DNA of 64,000 bases from Piper betle (lineage: Eukaryota > Streptophyta > Magnoliopsida > Piperales > Piperaceae). Below are positions 1 through 14,417 of the stretch, one piece after another. The stretch's first letter is position 1. Each line of letters opens with the position of its first letter. Made by a program: the position numbers and the translations under genes. The stretch covers positions 1 through 64,000 of the forward strand of contig JAURVB010002074.1 in assembly GCA_033002965.1 (NCBI GenBank). Direction: 5' to 3'. A model generated the notes under the pieces. It was not told the origin of the DNA, did no database searches, and saw only the letters and a list, made by a program, of their open reading frames with translations.

Positions 1-3000
1 TGTCCGGTGAGAAATAAACAAACCGTATTAATCCATGGGTAATTTAATATTACTATACTGATTATTGTTGATAATTGATTCATGTATTATAAATTTACTA
101 GTAAATACGGGTAATTATAAGTGATTAATGAAGTAAAGTTTTCCCTTTTATCACCAACGTAATACTAATTAATAACACGTCAATTATAATATAATTGTTA
201 TTACGGTTTGTTCTTATTATATTATTAGCATTAACTCATGATTAATGTTATATGTGGGTTATCTTTGAAATCAGTTTATGATTTTTATGTACATATTAAT
301 TAGTGGAGTACTTAATTAATAAATGAATCACTTTTTGTATTAATTATTTAACTTGTTATAAACCTAAATTATCAAAGATGACGTCTTTGATTAATTAAGT
401 ATCTTGAGTTTGTCAATGATTAATATATATTATAATAAATCTATGTTTAACATATATTGTTAGTTGTATATTTCATGATGATATCATTGGAATCAAAATC
501 AAAAGTTATGGAGTTTATGTAATTAATTAAAATATAAATGTTTAATTATAGTAAAATAATAAGTATGACATATTTAATCACCTATAAATAACATATAAGG
601 TTGTTGCTTTAATTAATTAAGTAAATTAAATAATTGATTGTACTATGTTCCGAATAATAATATTATAGGCTAGTGAATTTACTTCTTCAAATAATTGTTG
701 CTTGATAAAAATATTCATTGAGTAATATTATTATACAATAATTATTTATTGGTGTAAAACCTGCGACCTGAGTTAGGGTTTTATAGTGAGAACTAATCGA
801 TTCGATCGTTATTTTGAGTCTAGTCAATTTTAGAATCACGTGTATTTGGGTGAGACTGGTCGTATGCTATAAACTATGAGGGTCATGTGTACCTAAGTAT
901 ATGATGATAATTAGTTATTAGAATATATGAGAGTATACCCCCATATTTGTTTTATTATTTATTAGATCATAGAACTAGTTTTATATTGTGTACCGTGTTA
1001 GGAAGTGTTATTAGTTTATTTTGTAGGTTAATAGGTCTAGAACATGTTATTTTATTTTATTGAACATATTTTATTTTTTTTATATTTTTTATCTATTTTT
1101 TAAAAAAATTAGTACTGAGTCGTGATCGAGTTAAGTTTTTATTACGAAACTACCATCCCCTTTTTCTCCTCCACCGAGACGCCCCATCGTGCTTTTTACC
1201 ACCTCCCCTATTCTTCCGCACCTCCCCACCACTGGCGGCCTCGCCGCCGGTCACACCGTTGCAGGCTAGCAAACGCCGCCAGCCAATGTTGTTGCCACCT
1301 TGCCCCGCCAGCCCCTTCCTTCCTCCTCTCCCTACCCTTTTTCCCTTCCCGGCCACCCACTGCCGCCCACCTTGCATGCATTGCTGGTGGCTACCAACTC
1401 TTGCAACGACCTCTAGCGACCCTCCCTAGCCTCTTCCCCTCCTTCCCGACCCTTCCCCGGCCTAGACAACCACATGCACGGCGACTCAAGGCCGCCACTT
1501 TGCATGTGCTGTGGCCGGACTTTAGCACCGCCGCCGGCCTGTTGCGTACACCAGCAGCCTCGCCGTTGGCCCCTGATACCTTACACGATAACTCCCTACC
1601 CCCCTTACCGACCAGACCCCCCACTTCCCTCACACAGCCCACCCCTGCCCTAGTTGGGGCTCTTGTGAGCCACAGCCGCGGCCGGCGCCGCGAGCTGCGC
1701 CACGAGCCCCTCCCTCCGGCGGGTTCATCTCGTTCTGGCCTCCTCCTACCCACCAAGCTAGCCTCCTCCTTGTCCTTCATCCCTCATAGCAACACCACGT
1801 CCATAGTCGCCGATTTGCGGTGTTTCCGCTGGCGGTCGGGCACAATCACCGCCGGCCAGTCGTAGGCCAGCCAGTGCAGCCCAGGTCAGGCTATCACATC
1901 CTAGCCACACGATCTAGTCCTAGCCCAGCAGAGGCCTTCCTCAGCCAAACCATAGTCATGCCGATGGTAGTCGTGACCGTTGCCGCCATGAATGTCGTTG
2001 CCACTTTTGGCGCCGACATTAAGTACACATTCTCACCAATTTGATTTAGATTGCTTCACATCATGATCATGGATGTTATTGCATGATTGTTTGATAAAAA
2101 TTTTGTGCTATAGAGAATTAAGAAAAAAAGTGGAATTAGGTACTAATTTTATAAACTGTGTGACATGATTAATAATTAAATGTCATGTTGAGATGTCAGT
2201 TATTTTGAATAGGAATATTTTCATGAATAACATTGATAAAACTATACATCCAATTTGAAAATGAATTGTATTAATGTGTTATTTACTATAATTGACTAAG
2301 AATGCAATGGCCGAGGTGTAATTAAAAATACTAGATTTGAAATTAGATGTTAATGGAGTCATATTGATAAGTATTGAAGATGGTCGTATAAGGGTAGTAA
2401 CAACTAAATTGTAATTAGGATGGATACATGAGTTAGTTATAGTAGGATTTTTGAGTTGTTTGTAATTGTATGAATTGGATTGCCCCCATGTCTCAGCTGG
2501 TGATTATGCATCAGTTACCGAGTTGGCATGTGAGAAAGAGGTAGTAAGGGCAGCTTATGTTTTCATGGTTAGGGCTAAATTATTATGAATACTCAGATTA
2601 TGTTAATAACAACGTATATTATCTAATTGCATATGTTTTGTTGTGTTCCTTGTTTGACTGACTGTGATTTTATATAGTTCTTCATCGCATTCATGCATCA
2701 CATGATTAGAATGATCGTTAGTATTTGATGTGTAAGTACGAAGTAAGAACTCGCCGCCTAGGTATGAAAACATGCTCGGAACTTCCTTGTTTTACATTCT
2801 ATTCTATCGTATGTTTGTTTTATTACTTGCAGGATGGGTTAAGTGATATTTTATCAGATCACACTTAACCCGGGTTATTTAATCAAATCAATTTACGGAT
2901 TAATAACCTCGAGTATGAGATCCCTAGAGTACAATTTTGAAAACAAAATCTACTACAAGTTGCCTTCGGGAGTATTATATAAATCCCTTCCCAAGCCTAT

Positions 3001-3801
3001 GTATGTAATTTTTTTGAGTTTTCAATAAGACTAGATATGGTGTTACCGACTTACACGTACCATGAGCAGGTGCACGTGCTAATCATAGTGGGCTCAGGAT
3101 TAGTGAGAGGGTTGTTCCATTCCCGAGGGATCCTAATAACTCCATGTTTTAGTTCCTCACACCCGAAAAATGTGGAGGTTTACGAACATTGTTAAGTACA
3201 ACGCACGTCTGGACATGTAGTTCAAAGGGTACTAAAGGTGACTACCTGAGAGTATTCGGTCTTCGTGCTCAAAGTTAGGAGAATTATAGAGGAAAGAAGA
3301 GGGCCTAGGATATAATAGTAGTCTCGAGGGACCAAAAAATGAAATGAAAAAATGTTGAGAGATGCATCAGTAGAGTTGTTAGTTTGGGATGCTATCGAAT
3401 TTGCAGCCTGGTGGCTCCTCAATAGGTACCCTTCAGAGATTTCTAATGAAGTATATAAATATTTTTCTTTATATGAGAGTTAGCTCTCATAACTAGATTG
3501 ATATAGTTATATTTTAGATAGTAACCCTTGTTATTGACATGTTTTTATATAACATGTAGGTGATAAGTATGAGTTGGATATGCTAGCGTGGGCGAAGGAG
3601 CAACGATGTCTCTTGTATACACATGTTAGATGATAGAATGCTTAATATTTTGTTTATGATGTTATTATATTGTGAATGATGTGATGAAATACAAGACATA
3701 ATGATATAATGTGAAATGTGAATAGAATTTACAGGTGGGTCGAGACCCAGATTTGAAATGATTGATACAGTTGATGAGAATTCTATGTGAATGAAAATAT
3801 T

Positions 3802-3839
<38 letters not shown>

Positions 3840-5640
3840 ATATGTTGATTTGACAGGGTGACCCCTAATTACACTTTTAGAGGAGAGTCTGTCTCTTTTA
3901 ATTCACAAATTTTTATTGAATTTATTAGAATTATTTTGGTATGAGAATTTGTTGTCATGTCATCCATGTAGTAGCACGTTGGGGTTCTTTGCATTCATCT
4001 ATATATAGCGATTAATATTTTCATCTTAAGACGCCGAAAGTAAATCCTTACAAGTTAGGTTCAGCTTAGTCAACCTAATTGGACTAATGACATTCTAGTT
4101 TGGTTCACGAGCGTGAACCAAATTTGGGGTGTTATAATTAGGATAGTGTATGTATTACTCTTTTGATAAATAACAATGGTGAAATAATATAGTATGCTAG
4201 CCTAATACAAAAACTAAGACGGTGTTATTAATTAATTAGTGTGCTGAAAGATTAGTAACTTAGTGTGTTAATAATAATTATAATGATGGTTGAGTAATCT
4301 ATAAAATATTAGTCTCATAGTTAATTAAAATATTGTTACTATGTGTTTAATAAAATTAGTATTTATGGTGTATTAAATGACATTAATCAATAAATTAAAA
4401 ATTAAGATATTTAAGTGATTAAAATATTATAAGATTAAGCTAGTATCTTTATCATCTCTAAAATGAATATTTTACAATGAAAGTAAATATATGAATATAG
4501 GAATTAAATACATACCAATAAGTTGGTAATTATTTATCGTTGTCTAATTGTAAATCATTAATTGAATGGTTAATTTACATCTTCTAAGGTTAGAGTTATG
4601 TAATTGCATTATATGAATAATTAATTATCTCACCTAACTTGTAAATGTTAGAAATTTAAAGTTTAATATTGTTGAATGCTGCATGTTTTATTATGTTGAG
4701 TTTTAATCATGATATAGTTAAGTCATTTTATTACATGAATTGTTTTCAGTATATATTTATGTTTATGTATAATTGTATTCTCTCGTTTAAATAAGGATTG
4801 TGTGTATTAATTGTGGGTGTCTCATCAGACTTCCAGGTCTATATAGTGATTGTAAATTTGTAGTAATCAATTGATGACTCGGTCGATCAATGTTCAAACT
4901 CAACATATTTGCGCTAAGCGTGAAAGAGTGGTTAATGAGTTTATCTAATTCGACATGAGATGTGAAAATATTATAATTAAATTGAATTGATCTACCCTTA
5001 GGCAGAAAGGGGTGTCATAGGATGCAGTTGTGATAATGAGAGGGTGAGCATAGATAATATCAGTAGCCATGGATTAGGCTTGTGACATATGTGACATATA
5101 TATACATGTATAGGAAAGTGGCACTGAAGGCCACCCCGGAAGGCATGGAACTCAACATAAGCTCATATAATAAAATAATTAAAATGATAAAAAAATTGAC
5201 ATAAGTATTAAATTATTTTCACTATTATTATACAACTTAATGATTTTATCACTAACATGACATTGTGTTCATAGGTGGGTCTCTATATTGATTGTTGAGA
5301 AAGGATTTCGACTCCGTGTTATGACTTTTCTATCAAGAACCATAGTCATATTAAATTTATGGACTTCTCTTATTTTAATTGAGTTAAATATGAACAATTA
5401 AATTATTTTTAGGGGACTTATGTAATTTTTATTTATTTTGGTCTATTTTATTTATGATTTAGTTGTACAAATAAACTTTCATTTAATTTTATTGAATTAG
5501 TTTAACTTTACATGTTTTACTTCATTTTTTCTAGCGTTATACTTATCTTTTAAAATTGCATTGTCATTTCATTATTTCTTTTATCGTTTATTTTCCCTTT
5601 TAGTATCCGCCGGCTCGTGATTCTTCGGCAGGTCATTACA
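1..5640. repeat. AT-rich retroelement-like repeat block
   Basis: No conserved coding sequence is visible in this stretch. Two places look like the 3' ends of plant Ty3/gypsy-type LTRs: GGGGTGTTATA ending near 4137, and GGCAGGTCATTACA ending at 5640, just downstream of the MLO gene. A C-rich block (about 1150-2040) follows a stretch with the motif GAGTTAAGTTTTTATTACG, which recurs near 29.7 and 47.2 kb. A (TA)n tract lies at about 3809-3835. No gag-pol reading frame, polypurine tract or paired LTR could be identified in the window. The retroelement origin is therefore an inference from LTR-end-like sequence and base composition; nested solo LTRs are the simplest reading. Confidence 0.4.
1000..2040 (+). 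repeat. C-rich dispersed repeat, related to 47.0-47.4 kb
   Basis: The AT-rich lead-in (GTGTTATTAGTTTATTTTG, then GGTCTAGAACATGTTATTTT) resembles the sequence at about 47,027-47,090 (GTGTTATTTATTAGTTTGG, then GGTTTAGAGCATATTATTCG). In both places a GTAATA/GTTAAG-TTTTTATTACGAAA motif leads abruptly into a pyrimidine-rich, GC-rich block. This is a copy of a dispersed element rather than a gene. The 247-residue open frame through the block is low-complexity Pro/Ser/Arg/Leu and has no recognisable domain. Confidence 0.45.
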
Positions 5641-5847
5641 AATATAATCAGCATTACAAAAATGCCCCTATACATTACAAGTTCAATTACCGGCTCAATG
5701 CTCATCACTAAATTTATAGTAATGAACACATGAGATACAAATTAATTGAACATGTATACGGTATACCTAAATACAAAACTAACAAGGCCCCATATAATTC
5801 TGATCAATGGTCACAATGTATAACCATGCATGCAGCATATAATTAGT

Positions 5848-8800
5848 TTATCTCTTAGCAAAAGAAAAGGCCTTTGAGTCCATATCAATCGCATATTGAC
5901 CTGTAGGCGGCGCAGGAGCCGGCTCCGGTGGACTAGGGGTGGCAGTGGTTGTCATATTGTCTTCCATCTCTTCTTGCTCGAAGGACCCATGGTGGCCATG
6001 GTGGTAAGATGGCGACGGTGAGCCTTCCTGGTCCCAATACGACGGAGAGGCTTGAAGGCTGTCGGTCTCGGTCCGATAATGGCGGAGAAGATGCACTGGT
6101 GAGAGGCCATTGGATGGAGTTCCTGGCCTGCTAGGTGAAAGTGGTGTCACTGTTCCTGATCTCTTGTTCTCTTTCAAATTCCTCTTTGCTGTGTGGTGCC
6201 AATTTTTCAGTGCAGCTGCTACTCTTTCATTGAAGATGGTTGGCTTCAAATTTGTTCCCATCTGTGCGACATTGATCAAAAACCATACTATAATGTGATA
6301 CTTAAATTGATGCGTAATTTTCTTAGTTGCTATAAGATTGACGTCGAATTAAGCAGGTTAAATATTGTTGGTACCTGTGTAACTAAAGCATATAGAGGGA
6401 GGGTGACATAGCTACACAAAAACTGAGTGATAACCCTGCACCTAAATGTTATATAAGTTAAAGTTGATTAATTAACTTAGAAAAGAGATAAATCATATAG
6501 GTTGATGTTTAAGTACATTGGGCTCACCCAACGGCTAATCTGATGACCAAGTCCTCGATTTCTTTGTGGAAGCAAGAACGTAGCCCAAACTCATACTGCA
6601 AAACAAGGTTAAATTAAGATTTAATGATCTTTGAAATTTTGATTGTCTTAATTAAGCTGAAAAAAATGGATCAAGTTGAGTATCTTACCCAAGTCCATAC
6701 AAAGAATGCCATCTGAAAGGCGTTCTACAATATCATAAAAGAATTGGGAGAAATGTCAGGTTAATGAAGTTTCTAATTTCTTGTAACGCAATTATAAAAA
6801 ACTTTGAAAAAGGAAGGTTATTCATGATTAGGATTATATATACTTTAGAAATGTGGGGAAATTAATTAAAGATACCTGAAAGAAGACAAAGTGGATTAGG
6901 CAGAGGATTAGTTTGGGGCGGTTGAACCAGAAAAATTGATCAGCAGGTTGAACCAGAGGCACTCCTTTAACGACGTCTCCTCGATCTTGAATCTGCAAGC
7001 CCATTCGAGTTATGATCACTTGAAGTTTTGTTCCCACCAGTAGAACGATCTACAAGATTAATGTACATTAGATAAAAAATAAAGTATCAATATCAGCCAT
7101 TTTCCATATTATTGTTTGGCATATATATTCATGTAGGTAAATGGAAGACATGAATGTTGATTAAAACTTACAAGTAGAGGAATGAAGGGCAGCCATAGAG
7201 AAGAATGTGTTCCTGTGGACAAGAAAGATAATTACATTGTCGTTAATGACATCTTATCGGAAAAATAATTAGTTGCATGAAAATTTGTAGCAGACATCAA
7301 AAACCATGCACATGTTTACTATTTGCGTCAAGAATAATTAATATGCATGAAAACAATTAGGTGCATGGTCACTTTAAACAGGTTTTTTTGTCATATATTT
7401 AATGTCATAAGTAGCTCAAGGACACATATCTAATGTTAAAATTCAAGCTGTTACAAAAGGATTCTTGTTATTGTATCTAAGTATATTATGTTGAATAACA
7501 AGCCTAATTTTAGTATTTCATAAAAACATAGGATATTTAAATGTTTTTGACAATGAAAAGTCTAGAAAGATAGATATCAATAATTAATATTTAATCTGGA
7601 TGCGGTTTGAATGAGTGTACTACATATAAAAAAATGGTCTTTTAAGTTTTCGTGTTGAATTGAGACTCACGAGTTGGCTTCTTAGTTAATTAACTAATAA
7701 GTGGCATAATGCTCCAATTATGTTCTATCAAAATCTTCTTTAGGGAAATAAAACATATTGTTGTATCAAAGTTTAATCATATAAAAATAATTTATTAGGT
7801 TGTCGTTATAAGATATCACATCTTATAACATCTTTAACCCCCAAGTGGAAAAGTAGCCAATTGCCACGGCTAAATACCGTGGCAATAGATTTTTCCCTTG
7901 GCAAATATTAGCTTGCCACGGGAAATAGCAGTTGTGGCGGGGCAAACTGCCATCGGGCGTCGTGGTTAACTTTGCCCATCCCATGTCAAATTTTACAATC
8001 AGAGAAGCATACAAATTTAATCAAGGAGTAGTACTAAGATACAATTTTATGAACATTAAAGGCTTACCATGGGCACTGGAAAGTATGAAGAGGATGGCAA
8101 AGAACCACATTATGGGGCTGCAGAAAGGAGGAAGAATAGAGCTAGTTAGCTAATCATCTAAATTATATAACTACTTGATAAGTCTTCTAGTATATGTACG
8201 CTGATATATTGATATACGTACCTGATACCGACAACTACTTTAAAATCCTCTTCTAGCGATCTGTTTATATACTTTTGGAAGTTGAACTGTGTAGAGCTGT
8301 GAGGAGCCAAATGTGCCTGTATATATAAATGTATCAGATGAACGTATGATTGCTAGTTAATAGATTATGATCTGTACTTAGCTAATCAAACCATTTACCA
8401 TGATAAATCCATGTCTGAGGGTGAGATAGTCGACCTTTAGCACTGATCTAAAGAACTGTCTGAAGAAGCATACCTGTGCATGAACGAAAAAGAAAATAAA
8501 TAATCTATACATGAGAATATATATATTTTTATGTCGACATAAGAGCGGCTAGTAGGTTAAAAAATTTATTTCTCAATTGACCGTATATAAGTTTTCCAGC
8601 TAAATACTATGCCTCGTGCTTTCATGTGGTTTGGATTACTGCAATCTTCTTGTTTAATAAAAGTTTGATTGCTGACTTAAAATTTAATATTGAAAATTCA
8701 TCAAAGTCACGTATAAATTAGTCAAGGATGTTCACAATTTCAACTATCATACATCACATCTCTGCAAGTCAACCGGCCGATTGTATGGTATACATGCATG

Positions 8801-11000
8801 CTTTCAGCTATAAACTAAAGAGGAGAAAGTGAAAGTCATTGATTTAGTACTTGAAAACTCATTGTTTTTTATGATCTTCACCTTGAGGTCAAGCTATAGT
8901 TAATGTATTGCTTCCTTGGGCGGCCAAGCCATCTTTATTTCTTCCTTTTAATTAATATTTGTTCCTTGAATATGTGCGAGCTAGCTAGCTCGTTAAAATT
9001 AAATTGTTCCTTCCATCGTCATCAATCATGGTATATATGCAATTTAAATCTGTTTAATTGCATTGAAATAAGTTGAATGATAAATATTAATAAAAGCAAT
9101 AAATTAAGTTGAGTGATGAGTCTCTCACAATCCATATAAGTACAGGCGATGAGCTCCAGAAATTGAGATGTCTCCGGCCAAAGGATGTTTCCCGGGCAAA
9201 CCTAAACCTTTCGGGATCTGCCCAAGTGACCCAGTGGATTAATATATAACATATATTTAAGTTTAATATTTCAAAAAAATAGCGAAGCATATATTGATAG
9301 ATTATATACCATGAGTGAACTGGTATTCCACTGTTCTTGTTTCTCTTTCCCATGACTTCCACCTCCTCATCTTCAACCCAAAGTTGTGCACAAATGTAAA
9401 GTCAATAGCTGATATATAATAATAATAATATAATAGACTAGCTAAATTAAAGAAGGAAAAAGAAAAATATTGTGGGTATATACCTTAGCTCTTCCTAAGG
9501 CCAGGGTGATGATACAATAAAGCACATGAAAAACAGCCAGCACAAAGATGAATATGTGTAACTGGTGAATCCCATCGTAGGAAATTAGCGAAGCTTTGCC
9601 CTGCTATAGATTACATTCATTTTGACATTTTAATAGGTATGTATAATAAATACATAAAATCCCATGAATTATCATGCATGAAAAAAGTCAAGCAAACAGA
9701 CCAAGTTCCAAATTTCAATTCACTGACGATCAAAGGCTAAAAATGAACACTTTCCCCACAAACTGTGTAAGCTCTCCGGTCCAAACCGAACCCAAATTAA
9801 AATTAATGAGCACCCAAAAAGTCAGAGTGTGAAAGCCCGCAAAACCAGGGAAAAGGATTTGTTGTATCAAATGTTGAGCAAACACTTTCGGGGAGTTTTA
9901 TTATTGGTCATAATTAATAAAATTTATGGAATATAACTGTAAATTATAATTATATTTTTAAATTTTATTAATCGAAGAGATTTAAACCAATAAAAAACTT
10001 GTTTAAAAGGGATTTTGTTGTACAAAGGGAAACAACAAATCCTCTCAAAGTCAAAATGGTGTTCTTGACCATTAAAAGAACCGAAAAGTGTCGGCTATGA
10101 TCTTTATATCAGAAAAATGTGGCAACGTCCAAATCATTTCGATTCTACACGAAATCAAAACATGTCATGCATATCAATTAGTATATCAAAATTTTTTCCA
10201 ACTTCACAATAAGAGAAAAAAAACCCAGAAAAATTAGATATGGATCAAAAATTAAACTGGCTATGATATGTTTTAGTTGCCAACATGAGAAATTTCAAAG
10301 AAACTAAATCAAACTCAATAGAAAGAAACAAGATCATATGGAGGAATGAAGAAGTTTCCTGCCTTTGCTTCGCATCTATCACTGCTACCTCCGGCCAATA
10401 TCCGGCGAGTGCTGCTCCACAGAAGCCTCCTTCCAACGCCGTCATCTTCGTTTGAGCTGCTCCCATCACCAGAACTTGTTTCCTCAGTAGTTCTGTGCCT
10501 TTCACATGGATGCCAAGTATTGGCTACACTCTGGGGTATGCAAATGTTTGATATGTGACTTTGGAATATTGTTAGCAGCAAGGATATGAACCCCATCATC
10601 GTAAGCTCTGTCAAACACACACACAGTACATGAATCACATGAAATTTTCCACGCAATAGATTGAACCAGAATCTCACTCAGATCACAATCAAAAGAAAAG
10701 AAAATTTAACTTTCTGCACCTGATTTGAGCTTTTCAAGTGATTCGTATAGAGCCCGTTTGTGCTTCTTCTTCAACCACTGCGTTTGTTACATAGACAATG
10801 GGAAATGTGATTGAAGCTACCTGGACATGAAAGCCGGGATGAAAACCATGGAGTTCATATAATATTGCGCTTACCTTTCCTATGAAATGTATTATTTGTT
10901 CAATCAAGATGGAAATGAGAACTAGCACAAAACACACGACGGCAACTGCCCATGTCGGCGTCTGCTCCAAAGACCGGCCACTACTGCTGCCGCCTGCCAT
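5848..11000 (-). CDS. MLO: MLO-like seven-transmembrane protein
   Basis: Plant MLO proteins are plasma-membrane seven-helix proteins that bind calmodulin; members act in powdery mildew susceptibility, pollen tube guidance and root thigmomorphogenesis. Fifteen exons can be placed: 11000-10875, 10777-10720, 10607-10363, 9600-9484, 9370-9310, 9217-9129, 8473-8399, 8316-8222, 8117-8068, 7212-7172, 7049-6876, 6724-6689, 6595-6528, 6435-6375 and 6261-5848. All phases agree and total 570 codons (569 residues), the usual family length. The start [19 protein letters not shown] is the typical MLO N-terminus, so I prefer it to the ATG six codons upstream. Family blocks seen include [61 protein letters not shown] and [12 protein letters not shown]. 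The calmodulin-binding site is near residues 447-459 ([12 protein letters not shown], Trp present). The C-tail carries [19 protein letters not shown], a block I associate with several non-mildew MLO clades. The frame is intact. Intron 3 appears to use a GC donor. Confidence 0.95.
7850..7985. mobile_element. MITE-like hairpin in MLO intron 9
   Basis: Inside the intron between MLO exons 10 and 9 lies TTGCCACGG ... CCGTGGCAA, a short hairpin. It is followed by further GCCACGG/GTGGCGGGGCAAA copies. GC-richer CCACGG-type repeats in an AT-rich intron are typical of CACTA-derived miniature elements in plants. No clear target-site duplication was found, so class and borders are uncertain. Confidence 0.35.
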
Positions 11001-11264
11001 CTTCCCCTGTTCTTCCACAGGCTAGCACAGGGACTGAGCAACTAGAAGATTAACAAGCAATAGATATTCACAGTAAGATGGTTTACGAGAGGCTCCAAAG
11101 GAATGATGCCTAAGATGGGTAAGGATCATCAAGAACATGGTCAGGTCTAGAACTTGGAGGGAGTACTTGTAATACTTCAATGAATTGGCAACAAAAAAGA
11201 AGATGCAAGCAATGGAAGAAGGAGCTGGATGTTGATCTTGGCTTGTCTGATTGTGCCGGTAGGG

Positions 11265-11470
11265 ACCAACGTGTGTATATATATATATATATTAGAAAAG
11301 TTATAACGCCCCGGGGACAAAAAAAAATGTATGCAGCCCTTAGTTTCACGGCAGTCCGATTACAATGACGGCCCAGATTTAAAAAATATTTAATATGGAC
11401 CATCCTTATAATCGGACGGCCTAGATGTGTGGAGTGCCAAAAAAAATTTTCCACACCTGTCGCGGATTAT
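11265..11470. mobile_element. Short TA-flanked element upstream of MLO
   Basis: A (TA)n tract (about 11,276-11,291) is followed by a roughly 170-bp insert. Its two halves carry roughly inverted CAGTCCGATTACAATGACGG and TAATCGGACGGCC motifs, and a second TATATATACACACAC run closes it at about 11,467. It lies about 270 bp upstream of the MLO start codon. The layout (TA repeat, inverted GGCCGTCCGAT-type arm, TA repeat) resembles a degenerate small relative of the GC-rich palindrome elements at 26.8-28.3 and 48.2-48.9 kb. Being this close to MLO, it may overlap the 5' UTR or core promoter. Confidence 0.4.
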
Positions 11471-14413
11471 ATATACACACACGCTACACGCAGTTAGAGC
11501 AGTCCATTTGCGAAGAAATTATCAGATGAAAAGATCAACACGTTTTATTAAACTAAAAAAGCGATGTGTGAATTCAATTGTTTAATCCTCGAAAACAGGC
11601 CACTTTACCTGACCAGTCTTTCTAATCCGTTGGAGAACTCAAAGTAGCTCCCATTGGTCAAACTATTTTAAGAAATTTAGAGGCAGGAAAAATAGAATTG
11701 ATCTGATTTTAGTACTAATCTAAATTTAAATGTCAACTTTTTATCATAAATTCAGTACTACAAAAGATTTTTTTATGTATTTATACTATTTATTCAAAAT
11801 CAAGAGAGCAAAGATTATGCCATATTCGTGTACTTAATCATCAGCATAATCATGTATATATTAGGAGTATGTTGGCATAATTCAATTAATAAGTCCAAAT
11901 CTACTAGCAACAAGAATATTATTAGGTGGTAAAATTTAATTAAAGGTAATAACATCCACGTATTTATTCGCATTGAAAAATTCTCAACACCTAGTTATTA
12001 TATAGATGAAACCTATCAAGCATGCTTTATTCATTGTCGAGAATCGGCTTGAACAGGTGATTCAGCCTATTCAATTCGACTCTGTTAGAAACCGAGTCAA
12101 AATAACATATTTAGATTGAATTGCTAGAATCATTCTTCGAGTAATGTCGGACTCCAAGCCAATTTTGACTAGTTCGTAAATAATTTGTGAATTGTCATTG
12201 TCGTGAGATTTTGTATGTGTTCGTTGTTGGGTAACTAGATAATAGATAAATGTGTATTAATAATAGTGAAATGTAAAGAGAAATCAACTTATGACCTTAT
12301 TATTGCTGGGTATTTTTGCCCCCGATTTATGATATTAGAGGTACTTCAAAGTTTGCAAAACTTGCTCAAAAATACTTTATTTTATAATCCAACTATAACT
12401 TAATAAAAAGATTTACTTCAATATTATTTTAATTTTAATTTTATTATTTCTGATAAATTGATTTTCTTACAAATGTATATGCAATTTTAATAATGTTACC
12501 GATTTTAAATAAGCAATGAACAGGTTCAATTAATTTTTTTTAATATTTGATCCCATTACTGATTCCGATTTTTACAACAATGGCTTTATTTAATTCATAT
12601 GAATCGGTTTCATAACCAAGCTTAAGCATAGGCTGATTTTGCATTTGATTTACATTCAATTTTGTTTTCAGAACTAAATAAAATTACATGAACTAAAAAA
12701 AAATTGCTTTTGATTTACATTTAAATTTTACTTAAATAGAACAGTTATACTAATAAATAAAAAAAAAAGCTTCCTCATGAGTCTGGTTAAAGAACTGATC
12801 AGCCTTATATGTAGGCGCAACTAAAGGTCACTAGTTGAAAAATTTTACTTAGTAGGGCCTATAATTTTAGATGATCACCTATATAGACTATATTTCATTT
12901 AATTGGGTCGGTTTAGGTACAACCAAATTATAAAAATACCAATATTTTTCTAGATATTTAAAATATATTTAATTTATCGTTGATGTTGGTTAAATATTAG
13001 TTTAAATATCATAATTTTCAATGAAAAATCTGATTTTGTGAAAGCTTTATATCAAAAAGTTAGGTACAAATTAAAATGTCACAAAAGTTTAAATCATACT
13101 AGATTTAAAGATGATATTCAATATATATGTTGGATAAGACCGGATGCTAAGGCTGAATGGTATGATACAATATTTAAAACTATGAGGGCGTTCTTTAAAT
13201 AAATATCACATGTAAAATAAGCTTACTAATCATGGTTTAAAAAATCAGGATTCGAACTTGATTTAGTAGGCAATAGAAGTATCTCAGTTGACTCAGAGTT
13301 GTCTACAAGTTTATTCGGAGTCATTTATATTAATTTTTATTTCAACAAAGGAAAAAATACATAAGATTAGAAGATATTGGTCTATTAGACGCTTGGAATT
13401 GATAAATATAGTTTATCATTTATATTACTTTAAATTATTAGTCTAATTAAACTACAAATAAAACAATATGTTCAAACTTTTTAGATCGATTTGAGGTGAC
13501 TTGAGGAATCAATCATAATATCTATCAATAGGGAGATATTCAAAGAGTTTGAAATAAAGAGTGAAGTCGACTGGGGGATTAGTTATTGGAATAAAAAAAT
13601 TTTTAAACTATGCTACCGATTAATAGTTCCATTAGTAGTTAATAATGTAATTTTAAATAAAAAAGCAATATCATTATCCAACAAGACATGAGTGAGTATT
13701 ATGATGTAATTGAGTGCGACCATGCAATCTTCGACACCTTGACGTCTTTCATTTACTTAGAAAAGAAAAAGAAACCACCTTATAAATTATTAGTCAATAC
13801 CTTAGAAAAACCATCCCGCAATTTTCATGAACTAGCACGTGCGTTCTTTGACTTGGCCATCCCAAGTCCAACATCACCAAATTCATCTACACGTACACAA
13901 TCATATTTCAGCCCTCGCATGCATACGACGACTTTTGCTCTTTTTATTTTAGCAACGGGACTGGCCTTGATAACCGAAAATGCAATACTTATTCTATCTA
14001 ATTAGTTGATATAAGTATTGTGCTGGGATAAATCCCACAATTCAACCATAAAAGACAAAATTATAGAGTAACAAAAACGCTAATTACTGCTAGTAACTAA
14101 TTTAATAATTCTCGAAACATTGTAGCAAAATTAAAGCAAAACTCTTTACGTGGAAAACGAATTAAACGTGTTGGTCTAGTCAATATTCAATTCAATACAC
14201 GTAAAACCAAGAACGTAATGTTAGCGTGTTGGCCTTACCAAAGCCACCACAAATACTAAGCAGGTGGCATTGCTCTAGAGATTGCCCAAATGCATCAGTA
14301 CGACCAACAATAGGTGATTAGGTACATAGCATATACATATAGGGCAGTGGCCACCGGCATCGATCTCATAATTTAGATTATGACATTCGCCCTTCAATAT
14401 GAACCAACCAGTT

Positions 14414-14417
<4 letters not shown>

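Noticed and set aside
1122..1865. 247-codon open frame, Pro/Ser/Arg-rich
   Set aside because: Follows directly from the C-rich repeat block; no domain, and overlapping open frames on both strands are equally long, as expected for low-AT sequence.
13688..14005. 105-codon open frame starting MSEYYDVIECD
   Set aside because: No homology recognised, no splice or promoter context, surrounded by repeats; chance open frame likely.
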